From: Sphingomonadaceae bacterium
GTDB lineage: Bacteria > Pseudomonadota > Alphaproteobacteria > Sphingomonadales > Sphingomonadaceae
Assembly (NCBI GenBank): GCA_019454625.1
Contig: JACFNY010000109.1
Location: 1,049 to 6,865, forward strand
Direction of reading: 5' to 3'
DNA: 5,817 nt
The position numbers and the translations under genes were made by a program. Shown piece by piece: positions 1 through 5,668 of this stretch. The notes beneath the pieces are model-generated. The model saw only the letters and a program-made list of their open reading frames with translations, had not been told where the DNA came from and ran no database searches. How positions within the stretch are numbered: the stretch's first letter is position 1; each line of letters starts with the position of its first letter.

Positions 1-313
1 TCATGCCGCGCAGCGCGCCGACATCGGCTATGGCTTCCCGCGCCGTCATCGCCGGGTAGAGGCCGCGCTCCTCGGGCAGATAGCCGACGCGCCGCGCGAC
101 GGAGAGCGGCCGGTCCGAGCCGAGCAGGCGGCGACGCCCGCCGTCGGGCTCGAGGATGCCGAGCAGCATCCGCAGCGTCGTCGTCTTGCCCGCGCCGTTC
201 TGCCCGAGGAAGCCGTAGATCGCGCCCGTCGGCACGCGAAGGTCGACGCCCGCCACCGCCTGCTTGTCGCCGAAGCGCTTGGACAGGTTTTCAACTTCGA
301 TGGCGTAGTCCAA
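1..313 (-). CDS. ABC transporter ATP-binding protein, NatA-like (5' part only)
   Basis: The first 104 residues of an ABC ATPase are present; the rest lies beyond the left edge. Seen: an ABC-type start (EVENLSKRFGDKQAV), a Walker A box GQNGAGKT at residues 37-44 followed by TTLRMLLGILEPDGG, and a Q-loop region GYLPEERGLYPAMTA at about 77-91. The PEERGLYP form, with Glu in the usual Gln position, is typical of the NatA/YhaQ type of exporters that work with an ABC-2 permease, so export of an ion, drug or other small molecule is likely; the substrate cannot be read. Signature and Walker B motifs are outside the window. I chose a TTG start at 311-313: an in-frame stop lies at 326-328, no ATG or GTG falls between, and AGGA sits 8 bases upstream. 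A permease gene probably follows further left (inference). Some ABC ATPases of this type are annotated as multidrug transporters. Confidence 0.93.
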   Translation of the reverse strand, partial: MDYAIEVENLSKRFGDKQAVAGVDLRVPTGAIYGFLGQNGAGKTTTLRMLLGILEPDGGRRRLLGSDRPLSVARRVGYLPEERGLYPAMTAREAIADVGALRGM

Positions 314-321
314 GACCCCGA

Positions 322-325
322 TCCT
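322..325 (-). promoter_or_regulatory. Ribosome binding site deciding the TTG start of the ABC ATPase
   Basis: AGGA on the minus strand lies 8 bases upstream of the TTG at 311-313. Together with the in-frame stop at 326-328 it leaves TTG as the only reasonable start. The site forms part of the second copy of a TGTGAAGG direct repeat (see findings). Confidence 0.6.
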
Positions 326-370
326 TCACACGCACCTTCACATTCTGGCCCGCGACGATGCTATGAATAG

Positions 371-1531
371 ATGGTGGATACGAACAAAATCTTGAAGGAC
401 CTCAAGGCGAAGGCGGCCGAGCTGGGCTTTTCCGCGCTCGGCATCGCGCCCGCCGACGCGGCCCCGGCGGCGGGCGCACGGCTGAAGGCGTGGATCGACG
501 CCGGATGCCACGGCGACATGCTGTGGATGACGGAAAAGGCCGATCGCCGCGAAAGCCCGCGCGCGCTGTGGGGCGAGGTGAAGTCCGTGATCATGCTGGG
601 CATGAGCTACGCGCCCGGCCTCGACCCGCTGCGCCACGCCGATCATCCGGACATCGGCGTCATCTCCGTCTACGCGCAGGGGCAGGACTATCACGACACG
701 ATCAAGACGCGGCTGAAGACGCTGGCGCGCTGGCTGCTCGAAGCCGCGGGCGAAGGCGAGGTGAAGGTGTTCGTGGACACCGCGCCGGTGATGGAGAAGC
801 CGCTCGCCGCCGCCGCGGGGATCGGCTGGCAGGGCAAGCACACCAACCTCGTGAGCCGCGAACACGGCAGCTGGCTGTTCCTCGGCGCGATCTACACGAC
901 GCTGGAATTGCCCACGGACGCGCCGCACGCCGACCGCTGCGGATCGTGCGAGGCCTGCCAGCGCGCCTGCCCGACGGCGGCGTTCACCGGCCCCTACAGC
1001 CTCGATGCGCGGCGCTGCATCTCCTACCTCACCATCGAACTGAAAGGCCCGATCCCGCACGAATTCCGCCGCGCCATCGGCAACCGTATCTACGGCTGCG
1101 ACGATTGCCTCGCCGTCTGCCCGTGGAACCGCTTCGCCAAGGCCTCCGCCGAGGCCGCGTTCCAGCCCCGCGCCGAACTGACCGCGCCGCGCCTCGCCGA
1201 GCTTGCCGCGCTCGACGACGCCGGGTTCCGGCAGGTGTTCGCGGGGTCACCGGTCAAGCGGGTGGGGCGCGACCGCTTCGTCCGCAACGTCGCCATCGCG
1301 CTCGGCAACAGCGGATCGGCAAGCGCGACGCCGGTGCTGGAGCGGCTGCGCGAGGACGCCTCCGACCTCGTGCGCGAGGCGGCAACGTGGGGGCTTTCAG
1401 CGCTTGCCGAGGACCTGGAACGCGTGCGCGGCGAGTGCGGCGGCGATGATCGGCGCGAACAGGTTGAGGACGGGGACGAGGAACAAGGGCGCCGCGGTGA
1501 GGCCGAGGCGGAGACGCAGGGCACGGTTTGA
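371..1531 (+). CDS. queG: Epoxyqueuosine reductase QueG
   Basis: Cytoplasmic cobalamin-dependent iron-sulfur enzyme that reduces epoxyqueuosine to queuosine at wobble position 34 of tRNAs with GUN anticodons (Tyr, His, Asp, Asn), the last step of queuosine synthesis. Seen: DTAPVMEK at residues 136-143, where D136 matches the proposed proton-donor Asp of the family; GIGWQGKHTNL at 150-160; a ferredoxin-like set of cysteines, C190, C193, C196, C200 (CGSCEACQRACP), then C216, C243, C246 and C250 (CDDCLAVCPWN). These are the eight ligands expected for two 4Fe-4S clusters. A HEAT-like tail follows (about 300-345). No clear Shine-Dalgarno precedes the ATG; nearby ATGs at 358 and 363 are out of frame. 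After about residue 346 the sequence becomes a low-complexity charged tail of about 40 residues lying antisense to the EI24 gene, which is probably not conserved. Total 386 residues; I expect the conserved part to end near 345. Confidence 0.96.
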   Translation: MVDTNKILKDLKAKAAELGFSALGIAPADAAPAAGARLKAWIDAGCHGDMLWMTEKADRRESPRALWGEVKSVIMLGMSYAPGLDPLRHADHPDIGVISVYAQGQDYHDTIKTRLKTLARWLLEAAGEGEVKVFVDTAPVMEKPLAAAAGIGWQGKHTNLVSREHGSWLFLGAIYTTLELPTDAPHADRCGSCEACQRACPTAAFTGPYSLDARRCISYLTIELKGPIPHEFRRAIGNRIYGCDDCLAVCPWNRFAKASAEAAFQPRAELTAPRLAELAALDDAGFRQVFAGSPVKRVGRDRFVRNVAIALGNSGSASATPVLERLREDASDLVREAATWGLSALAEDLERVRGECGGDDRREQVEDGDEEQGRRGEAEAETQGTV

Positions 1532-2083
1532 CGCGATCAGCGCCGACGCCTCGGCGCGCGGCATGTGGCGGACGGCGACCATCTCCAGAAGGTCGCGCCC
1601 CATCAGCCAGCCGTTGACGGCGGTGAACAGCAGCAATGGCCCGACCGCCGTGAACAGCAGCAGCAGGTAGACGGGCGCCAGCACGACGTTCCAGAGCACG
1701 ACGCGCGCCGCGGAGCCGAGCGCGAGCAGCCCGGCCTCGGCGAGCGGCACCCGGCGCTGCGCCATCGCGCGGGGATAGTGGCGGTCCTCCACGGCATCGA
1801 CGACATCGTCGAGGAACAGGCCCATGACCCCGGTGGCGATGCCCGGAAACAGGAACCAGCCGCCGATGACGACGATGGGCAGCGCCGCCCAGTCCGCCGC
1901 ATCGGTCCAGAAGCGCCGCATCCAGACTGGCAGCGGCGGCGCGCTGCTGCCGCTGAGCCACGCATCGAGCCCGAACCACAGCCCCGCGAGGACGAGGAGC
2001 GTGAGCGCAACCGACTTCAGGAACACGGCGACGAAGCGCCGGTCGGTGAGCTGGGCGAGGACGCGCGGCAGTTCGGCGAGCAT
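1397..2083 (-). CDS. EI24 domain-containing (CysZ-like) membrane protein
   Basis: A 228-residue integral inner-membrane protein of the EI24/CysZ-like family. CysZ itself is a sulfate permease, but most alphaproteobacterial members have no tested role, so no substrate is given. Seen: hydrophobic segments at about residues 18-39, 66-92, 119-157 (long enough for a hairpin) and 191-220; the family-like stretch NGWLMGRDLLEMVAVRH at 157-173; and a C-terminal PVLNLFAPIIAAALAAH at 204-220, as in other EI24 proteins. No signal peptide or cysteine motif is seen. The ATG at 2081-2083 has only a weak upstream ribosome site. The gene ends in TGA at 1397-1399 and overlaps the 3' end of queG by 135 bases on the other strand; there is no terminator between them. 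It is divergent from the kinase gene, with 90 bases between the starts. Confidence 0.85.
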   Translation of the reverse strand: MLAELPRVLAQLTDRRFVAVFLKSVALTLLVLAGLWFGLDAWLSGSSAPPLPVWMRRFWTDAADWAALPIVVIGGWFLFPGIATGVMGLFLDDVVDAVEDRHYPRAMAQRRVPLAEAGLLALGSAARVVLWNVVLAPVYLLLLFTAVGPLLLFTAVNGWLMGRDLLEMVAVRHMPRAEASALIASNRALRLRLGLTAAPLFLVPVLNLFAPIIAAALAAHAFQVLGKR

Positions 2084-2105
2084 CGGTCGAGACTAGCACC
2101 GAAGG

Positions 2106-2134
2106 TTGCAGGCGGCGAGATGCGCGGCTAGGGG
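2106..2134 (+). promoter_or_regulatory. Candidate sigma-70-type promoter for the adenosine kinase gene
   Basis: TTGCAGG (2106-2112), a 14-base spacer, then GCTAGGGG (2127-2134). This resembles the alphaproteobacterial housekeeping pattern known from Caulobacter (TTGaCgS, 10-14 bases, GCtANAWC), though the second half of the -10 box is poor. It lies in the 90-base divergent gap and would start transcription near 2140, about 35 bases before the ATG at 2174. AGGTGA at 2158-2163 is the likely ribosome site. Inference from pattern only. Confidence 0.3.
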
Positions 2135-2173
2135 ACGGCTTTCTCCCCTTTCTTCGCAGGTGAACCCAGCCCG

Positions 2174-3163
2174 ATGACCAGCGCCTACGACATCGTCGTG
2201 ATCGGCAACGCCCTTGTCGACGTGATCGCGTCCGCCGACGACGCCTTCCTCGCCGAGAACGGCCTCCAGAAGGGCTCGATGCACCTGATCGACACGGCGG
2301 AGGCGCAGCGCCTCTATAGCCGCATGGGGCCGGGGCGCGAGGTGTCGGGCGGTTCGGGCTCGAACGCCGCCGTGGGCATGGCGGCGTTGGGCCGACGCGT
2401 GAACTTCATCGGACGCGTCTCGAACGACCAGCTCGGCGAGGTGTTCGCGCACGACATCCGCGCCTCCGGCGTCGATTTCACGACCGCCTATGCGGCCGAC
2501 GGCACGCCGACCGGACGCTGCCTGATCGTGGTGACGCCCGACGCGCAGCGCACGATGAACACCTTCCTCGGCACCAGCGCCATGCTGAGCGAGGCGGACG
2601 TCGATTACGGCCTGATCGCGGCGAGCCCGCTCACCTACCTCGAAGGCTATCTGTGGGACGCCGTCGATCCGCGCGCGGCGATGGCGAAGGCCTGCGAGGT
2701 GGCGCACGCGAACGGCCGGCGCGTGTCATTCACGCTTTCGGACGTGTTCTGCGTGGAGCGGCACCGCGCCGACTTCCTGCGGCTCGCGCGCGGCGGCGTC
2801 GACATCCTGTTCGCCAACGAGAACGAGCTGAAGAGTCTCTACGAAACCCAGGATTTCGACGCCGCCGTCGCAGCGCAGAGCGGCGCCTGCGAGGTGAGCG
2901 TCATCACGCGCTCCGAGAAGGGCGCTATCGTGCTGACGAAAGACGAGGCCATCGCGATCCCGGCCGAAGCCGCCGCACGTGTCGTCGATACCACGGGCGC
3001 GGGCGACCTGTTCGCGGGGGGCTTCCTCGCGGGCTTCTCGGAAGGCCGCGCGCTCGCCAATTGCGCCATGATGGGCGCCGTCGCCGCCGCCGAGATCATC
3101 AGCCACATCGGCGCGCGCCCCGAGGCCGACCTCGCTGCGCTCGTCGCGAAACGGCTGGGCTGA
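2174..3163 (+). CDS. PfkB-family carbohydrate kinase, probable adenosine kinase
   Basis: A 329-residue cytoplasmic kinase of the ribokinase/PfkB family. Seen: N-terminal YDIVVIGNALVDVIA (residues 5-19); PfkB signature 1 region GGSGSNAAVGMAALG at 59-73, which binds the sugar part; FANENELKSL at 213-222, with the NxxE motif linked to Mg and phosphate binding; and PfkB signature 2 DTTGAGDLFAGGFLAG at 272-287, forming the anion hole, with D278 the catalytic base. The N-terminal style and length match proteins annotated as adenosine kinase in alphaproteobacteria (adenosine + ATP to AMP + ADP, purine salvage). PfkB members are hard to split by sequence alone, so inosine/guanosine, ribose or another sugar kinase remains possible. 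The gene appears to be a single transcription unit and ends just before a strong terminator. AGGTGA lies 10 bases upstream of the ATG. Confidence 0.88.
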   Translation: MTSAYDIVVIGNALVDVIASADDAFLAENGLQKGSMHLIDTAEAQRLYSRMGPGREVSGGSGSNAAVGMAALGRRVNFIGRVSNDQLGEVFAHDIRASGVDFTTAYAADGTPTGRCLIVVTPDAQRTMNTFLGTSAMLSEADVDYGLIAASPLTYLEGYLWDAVDPRAAMAKACEVAHANGRRVSFTLSDVFCVERHRADFLRLARGGVDILFANENELKSLYETQDFDAAVAAQSGACEVSVITRSEKGAIVLTKDEAIAIPAEAAARVVDTTGAGDLFAGGFLAGFSEGRALANCAMMGAVAAAEIISHIGARPEADLAALVAKRLG

Positions 3164-3174
3164 AAAACAGCGTT

Positions 3175-3230
3175 GGCCTGAAAACAGTTCGGCCCGGTTC
3201 GCTCAGAACCGGGCCGAACTGTTTCAGGCC
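3175..3230. terminator. Strong bidirectional intrinsic terminator
   Basis: A perfect 16-bp stem (3185-3200 with 3206-3221, arm CAGTTCGGCCCGGTTC) closes a 5-base loop GCTCA. One bulged A separates it from nine more pairs, GGCCTGAAA with TTTCAGGCC, giving about 25 pairs in total. On the plus strand the core stem is followed by TTT (3222-3224). On the minus strand it is followed by TTTT (complement of 3181-3184). It therefore can stop both the kinase transcript (stop codon at 3161-3163) and the converging permease transcript. The permease stop codon (3224-3226) lies in the right arm. Confidence 0.88.
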
Positions 3231-4807
3231 TGCTTGCCGCCGGGGGTCGGTGCGCCCGGCATCGGGGGCACGGGCTGCGGCGGCACGTCGCTATCCGCCT
3301 CGTGCACCTCGATGAGACCGCGGCCGACATGGCTCTTGCGGTAGCCGTAGGCGAAGTAGAGCAGGAGGCCGATGCCGCCCCACAGCGGCAGCACGATCTT
3401 CGCATCGAACGGCAGCGCGAAATACAGCGACACGCAGCCGATGACGGTGAGCGGGCCGACCAGCCACAGCGCCGGCGTGCGGAACGGCCGCACGCGGTTC
3501 GGATCACGCTTCCTGAGCAGCATCACCGCGATCGCCACCATCATGAACGCGAACAGCGTGCCCGCGTTGGCGATGTCGGCGAGCTTGCCCACCGGCAGGA
3601 AGGCCGCCGTGAACGTCACCGCAAGACCGGTGATCACCGTGATGACGTGCGGCGTCTTCCACTTCGGATGGATCGCCGAGAGCTTCTCCGGCAGCAGGCC
3701 GTCGCGCGACATCACGAAGAAGATACGCGTCTGGCCGAACAGCATGACGAGGATGACCGACGGCAGCGCGAGGAAGGCGGCAAGGCCGATGAGGTTGCCG
3801 AGGTTGAGATAGCCAATCTCGCGCAGCACGTGTGCGAGCGCTTCCTTCGAGCAGGCGAGCGGCTCCTGACCCGCCGCCATCAGCGTCGCGCAGCGCGCGC
3901 CGAGCTCGGCGGAACCGGGCGCCAGCCATTCCCCCATCGCGGAGGTGACGGGCTGCGAGCCGAGCGGCGAGCCGATCGCGCCCGCCGCGACGAGCATGTA
4001 GAAGACCGTGCAGATGGCGAGCGAGCCGATGAGGCCGATCGGCACGTTGCGCTGCGGGTTCTTGGTTTCCTCGGCCGCGGTCGAAACGGCGTCGAAGCCG
4101 ACGTAGGCGAAGAAGATGGAGGCCGCCGCGCCGACGATGCCGGCGCCGCCCGAACCGAACCAGCCCTGCGGGGCGAACGGCTCGAAATGATCCATCTGCA
4201 TCACCGGCAGCGCGAGCACGACGAAGACGGTGAGCGCAGTGACCTTGATCGCGACCAGCACGGCGTTGACGCGCGCGCTTTCCGTGGTGCCGATCATGAG
4301 GAGCGCGGTGATGAGGAGCGCGATGACGACGGCGGGAAGGTTGATGAGACCGCCCGGCACGTAGGGGCCGGAGATGAGCGCGACGGGCAGGTCTATGCCG
4401 AACCAGCCCCTGACCTGCCCGACGAAATAGCCCGACCAGCCGACCGAGACCGCGCTTGCCGCCACCGCATATTCGAGCACCAGCGCCCAGCCGACCATCC
4501 AGGCGAGAAGCTCGCCCATGACGGCATAGGTGTAGGTGTAGGCGGAGCCCGAAACGGGCACCATCGAGGCGATTTCCGAATAGCAGAGCGCCGCGACGAC
4601 GCAGACCGCGCCGGCAATCACGAAGCTGATCATCATGCCGGGGCCGGCCTTCTGCGCGGCCTCGGACGTCAGCACGAAGATACCCGTGCCGATGATGGCG
4701 CCGACGCCGAGAAGCGTCAGCTGAAGCGCGCCGAGCGAGCGGTGCAGCGACTTCTTCTCCGCCGTCGCCAGAATGGCGTCGAGCGGTTTGACACGACCAA
4801 AGATCAT
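3224..4807 (-). CDS. APC-superfamily amino acid permease (cationic amino acid transporter type)
   Basis: A 527-residue inner-membrane secondary transporter, most like the CAT branch (YfnA-like) of the amino acid/polyamine/organocation superfamily. Seen: about 12 hydrophobic segments (roughly 29-48, 56-79, 100-128, 155-172, 182-204, 222-243, 258-282, 340-365, 387-405, 412-430, 446-466, 472-489); the helix 1 substrate-binding loop GVGAIIGTGIF at 34-44; the helix 6 region FFAYVGFDAVSTAAEETKNP at 232-251; and RIFFVMSRDGLLP at 361-373. The loop between helices 7 and 8 (about 283-338) is long and has two cysteines, C306 and C319. The C-terminus after 500 is Pro-rich and probably disordered. Substrate is not readable; a cationic or broad neutral amino acid is a guess from the family. 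The ATG at 4805-4807 is supported by GGGGGGAG 7 bases upstream. It has its own promoter region and is probably monocistronic, ending in the shared hairpin. Confidence 0.93.
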   Translation of the reverse strand: MIFGRVKPLDAILATAEKKSLHRSLGALQLTLLGVGAIIGTGIFVLTSEAAQKAGPGMMISFVIAGAVCVVAALCYSEIASMVPVSGSAYTYTYAVMGELLAWMVGWALVLEYAVAASAVSVGWSGYFVGQVRGWFGIDLPVALISGPYVPGGLINLPAVVIALLITALLMIGTTESARVNAVLVAIKVTALTVFVVLALPVMQMDHFEPFAPQGWFGSGGAGIVGAAASIFFAYVGFDAVSTAAEETKNPQRNVPIGLIGSLAICTVFYMLVAAGAIGSPLGSQPVTSAMGEWLAPGSAELGARCATLMAAGQEPLACSKEALAHVLREIGYLNLGNLIGLAAFLALPSVILVMLFGQTRIFFVMSRDGLLPEKLSAIHPKWKTPHVITVITGLAVTFTAAFLPVGKLADIANAGTLFAFMMVAIAVMLLRKRDPNRVRPFRTPALWLVGPLTVIGCVSLYFALPFDAKIVLPLWGGIGLLLYFAYGYRKSHVGRGLIEVHEADSDVPPQPVPPMPGAPTPGGKQA

Positions 4808-4814
4808 TCTGGAA

Positions 4815-4822
4815 CTCCCCCC
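4815..4822 (-). promoter_or_regulatory. Ribosome binding site of the amino acid permease
   Basis: GGGGGGAG on the minus strand, 7 bases before the ATG at 4805-4807. It is the best-spaced strong Shine-Dalgarno in the window and fixes the permease start. Confidence 0.7.
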
Positions 4823-4855
4823 AGATACGCGGCCGCGCTCCCCAGCCGCAGCCCG

Positions 4856-4872
4856 AACACTGAAACAATGTT
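4856..4872. repeat. Near-perfect 17-bp dyad in the permease leader
   Basis: AACACTG-AAA-CAATGTT: arms of 7 bases with one mismatch around a 3-base centre. In the minus-strand RNA the mismatch would be a G-U pair. It lies about where transcription from the candidate promoter at 4877-4904 would begin, so it could be an operator or a small leader hairpin. Function is inference. Confidence 0.4.
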
Positions 4873-4874
4873 GC

Positions 4875-4902
4875 GTGGTCTAGCGGTTTTCCCCTCGACC
4901 AC
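4875..4902. repeat. Inverted repeat GTGGTC/GACCAC spanning the permease promoter
   Basis: GTGGTC at 4875-4880 and GACCAC at 4897-4902 are perfect 6-base inverted arms, 22 bases centre to centre, about two helical turns. The arms overlap the candidate -10 and -35 boxes of the permease promoter. This fits an operator for a dimeric regulator, but short arms like this also occur by chance. Confidence 0.35.
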
Positions 4903-4904
4903 AA
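4877..4904 (-). promoter_or_regulatory. Candidate housekeeping promoter of the amino acid permease
   Basis: On the minus strand, TTGTGGT (4898-4904), a 13-base spacer and GCTAGACC (4877-4884). The downstream box matches the Caulobacter-type GCtANAWC at seven of eight positions; the -35 keeps only TTG. The predicted leader to the ATG is about 60 bases. The gap is AT-richer than its surroundings, as expected for a promoter. Confidence 0.4.
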
Positions 4905-4929
4905 AATGAAAAGCGCGCGATTCGGCGCT
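4903..4929 (-). terminator. Candidate weak intrinsic terminator of the his/HIT transcript
   Basis: On the minus strand, AGCGC (4925-4929) and GCGCT (4912-4916) form a 5-bp GC stem with an 8-base loop, followed by TTTTCATTTT (4903-4912). The T-rich tract is convincing but the stem is short, and its 5' arm overlaps the HIT stop codon (4928-4930). It is placed correctly to separate the HIT gene from the permease promoter. Confidence 0.4.
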
Positions 4930-5314
4930 AATTTCCGGGCGTCACGAGCATCGGCCCGAGTTTTTTCCCGCCGAAGATGTGCACGTGGAGATGCGGCACC
5001 TCCTGATGCGAATCGGGACCGGCGTTGGCGAGCAGGCGATAACCCGATTCCTCGATGCCGAGTTCGCGCGCGACGGCGCCGACGGCCCGCACGAAACCGG
5101 CGATTTCCGCCTCCGGCGCCTTTTCCGCGAAATCCGCCCAGCTGACATAGCGGCCCTTGGGAATCACCAGCACGTGCGTCGGCGCCTGCGGGTTGATGTC
5201 GTGGAAGGCGAAGGCGTGGTCGTCCTCGTAGACCGGTCGCGCCGGGATCTCGCCGCGCAGGATGCGCGCGAAGATGTTGTCGTCGTCGTAAGGCTCCAGC
5301 GTTTCGACGCCCAC
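4928..5314 (-). CDS. HIT-family nucleotide hydrolase (HinT-like)
   Basis: A 128-residue cytoplasmic histidine-triad protein of the HinT/PKCI branch, which hydrolyses purine nucleoside phosphoramidates and adenylated compounds to AMP. Seen: FARILRGEIPARPVYEDD (15-32), typical of the N-terminus; FHDINPQAPTHVLVIPK (37-53), with the conserved Asp and Pro-x-Ala-Pro-Thr-His segment; and the triad HLHVHIFGG at 108-116, where H110 is the expected nucleophile. It lies directly after hisE, a gene order common in alphaproteobacteria, so it is probably co-transcribed with the histidine genes. I chose a GTG start at 5312-5314, two bases after the hisE stop, because GGGAG (5322-5326), inside the hisE 3' end, is 7 bases upstream. 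The stop is TAG at 4928-4930. Confidence 0.94.
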   Translation of the reverse strand: MGVETLEPYDDDNIFARILRGEIPARPVYEDDHAFAFHDINPQAPTHVLVIPKGRYVSWADFAEKAPEAEIAGFVRAVGAVARELGIEESGYRLLANAGPDSHQEVPHLHVHIFGGKKLGPMLVTPGN

Positions 5315-5316
5315 GG

Positions 5317-5637
5317 TCAGTCTCCCTGTCTTGACGCTTTCTCGGCGATGCCCGAGACACCCTCGCGGCGGGCGAGCTCGGCATCAATATCGTCCGGCGT
5401 GATGCCCATGTCCGCCCAGAGGACGGAGAGGTGGAAGAGGAGGTCCGCGCTTTCGCCGATCAGCCCCTCGCGATCATTCCCCACGGCGGCGATGACGGCT
5501 TCCACGGCCTCCTCGCCCACCTTCTGCGCGATCTTTCCGCGGCCCTTCGCGAAGAGCTTCGCGACATAGCTTTCCGCCGGATCGGCAGCGCGGCGCGAGG
5601 CGACGATGGCGGCGAGGCGGTCGAGCGTTGCGGTCAT
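5317..5637 (-). CDS. hisE: Phosphoribosyl-ATP pyrophosphatase HisE
   Basis: A 106-residue cytoplasmic enzyme for the second step of histidine synthesis: PR-ATP to PR-AMP plus pyrophosphate. It belongs to the all-alpha NTP pyrophosphatase (MazG-like) group. Seen: SYVAKLFAKGRGKIAQKVGE at residues 23-42, nearly a family signature; the metal-binding acidic set GEEAVE (41-46) and ESAD (62-65); and FHLSVLWAD (68-76). Its length is normal for a stand-alone HisE, so hisI is not fused here. The ATG at 5635-5637 has AGGG 7 bases upstream. It follows hisF after 31 bases and precedes the HIT gene by two bases, so all three are likely one transcript. Confidence 0.97.
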   Translation of the reverse strand: MTATLDRLAAIVASRRAADPAESYVAKLFAKGRGKIAQKVGEEAVEAVIAAVGNDREGLIGESADLLFHLSVLWADMGITPDDIDAELARREGVSGIAEKASRQGD

Positions 5638-5668
5638 GGCGCGACCCTGACGCCGGCGGCGCGGGGCG

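Noticed and set aside
338..1060. A 240-codon minus-strand open frame opposite queG
   Set aside because: It is antisense to the iron-sulfur enzyme with all its catalytic motifs and shows no family resemblance.
1254..2099. A 281-codon minus-strand frame alternative to the EI24 protein
   Set aside because: It is Arg/Pro/Ala-rich with no membrane segments, whereas the other frame gives a coherent EI24 family protein.
2130..2149. Hairpin AGGGGA/TCCCCT with an 8-base loop followed by TTCTT, upstream of the kinase
   Set aside because: Only six pairs and a poor T tract; it overlaps the likely -10 box, so an attenuator is not supported.
4827..4838. GC-rich palindrome around GCGGCCGC in the permease leader
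   Set aside because: Such a short self-complementary GC run is expected by chance at this base composition, and no partner element supports a function.
3302..4909. A 535-codon plus-strand open frame opposite the permease
   Set aside because: It is the antisense of a clear membrane transporter; its Arg/Asp/Glu/His-rich low-complexity protein is what antisense of hydrophobic GC-rich codons gives. No domain is recognisable.
3504..5387. A 627-codon minus-strand open frame across the permease and HIT genes
   Set aside because: It runs out of frame through two well-supported genes and the promoter gap; its Arg/Ala/Gly-rich translation is a product of base composition.
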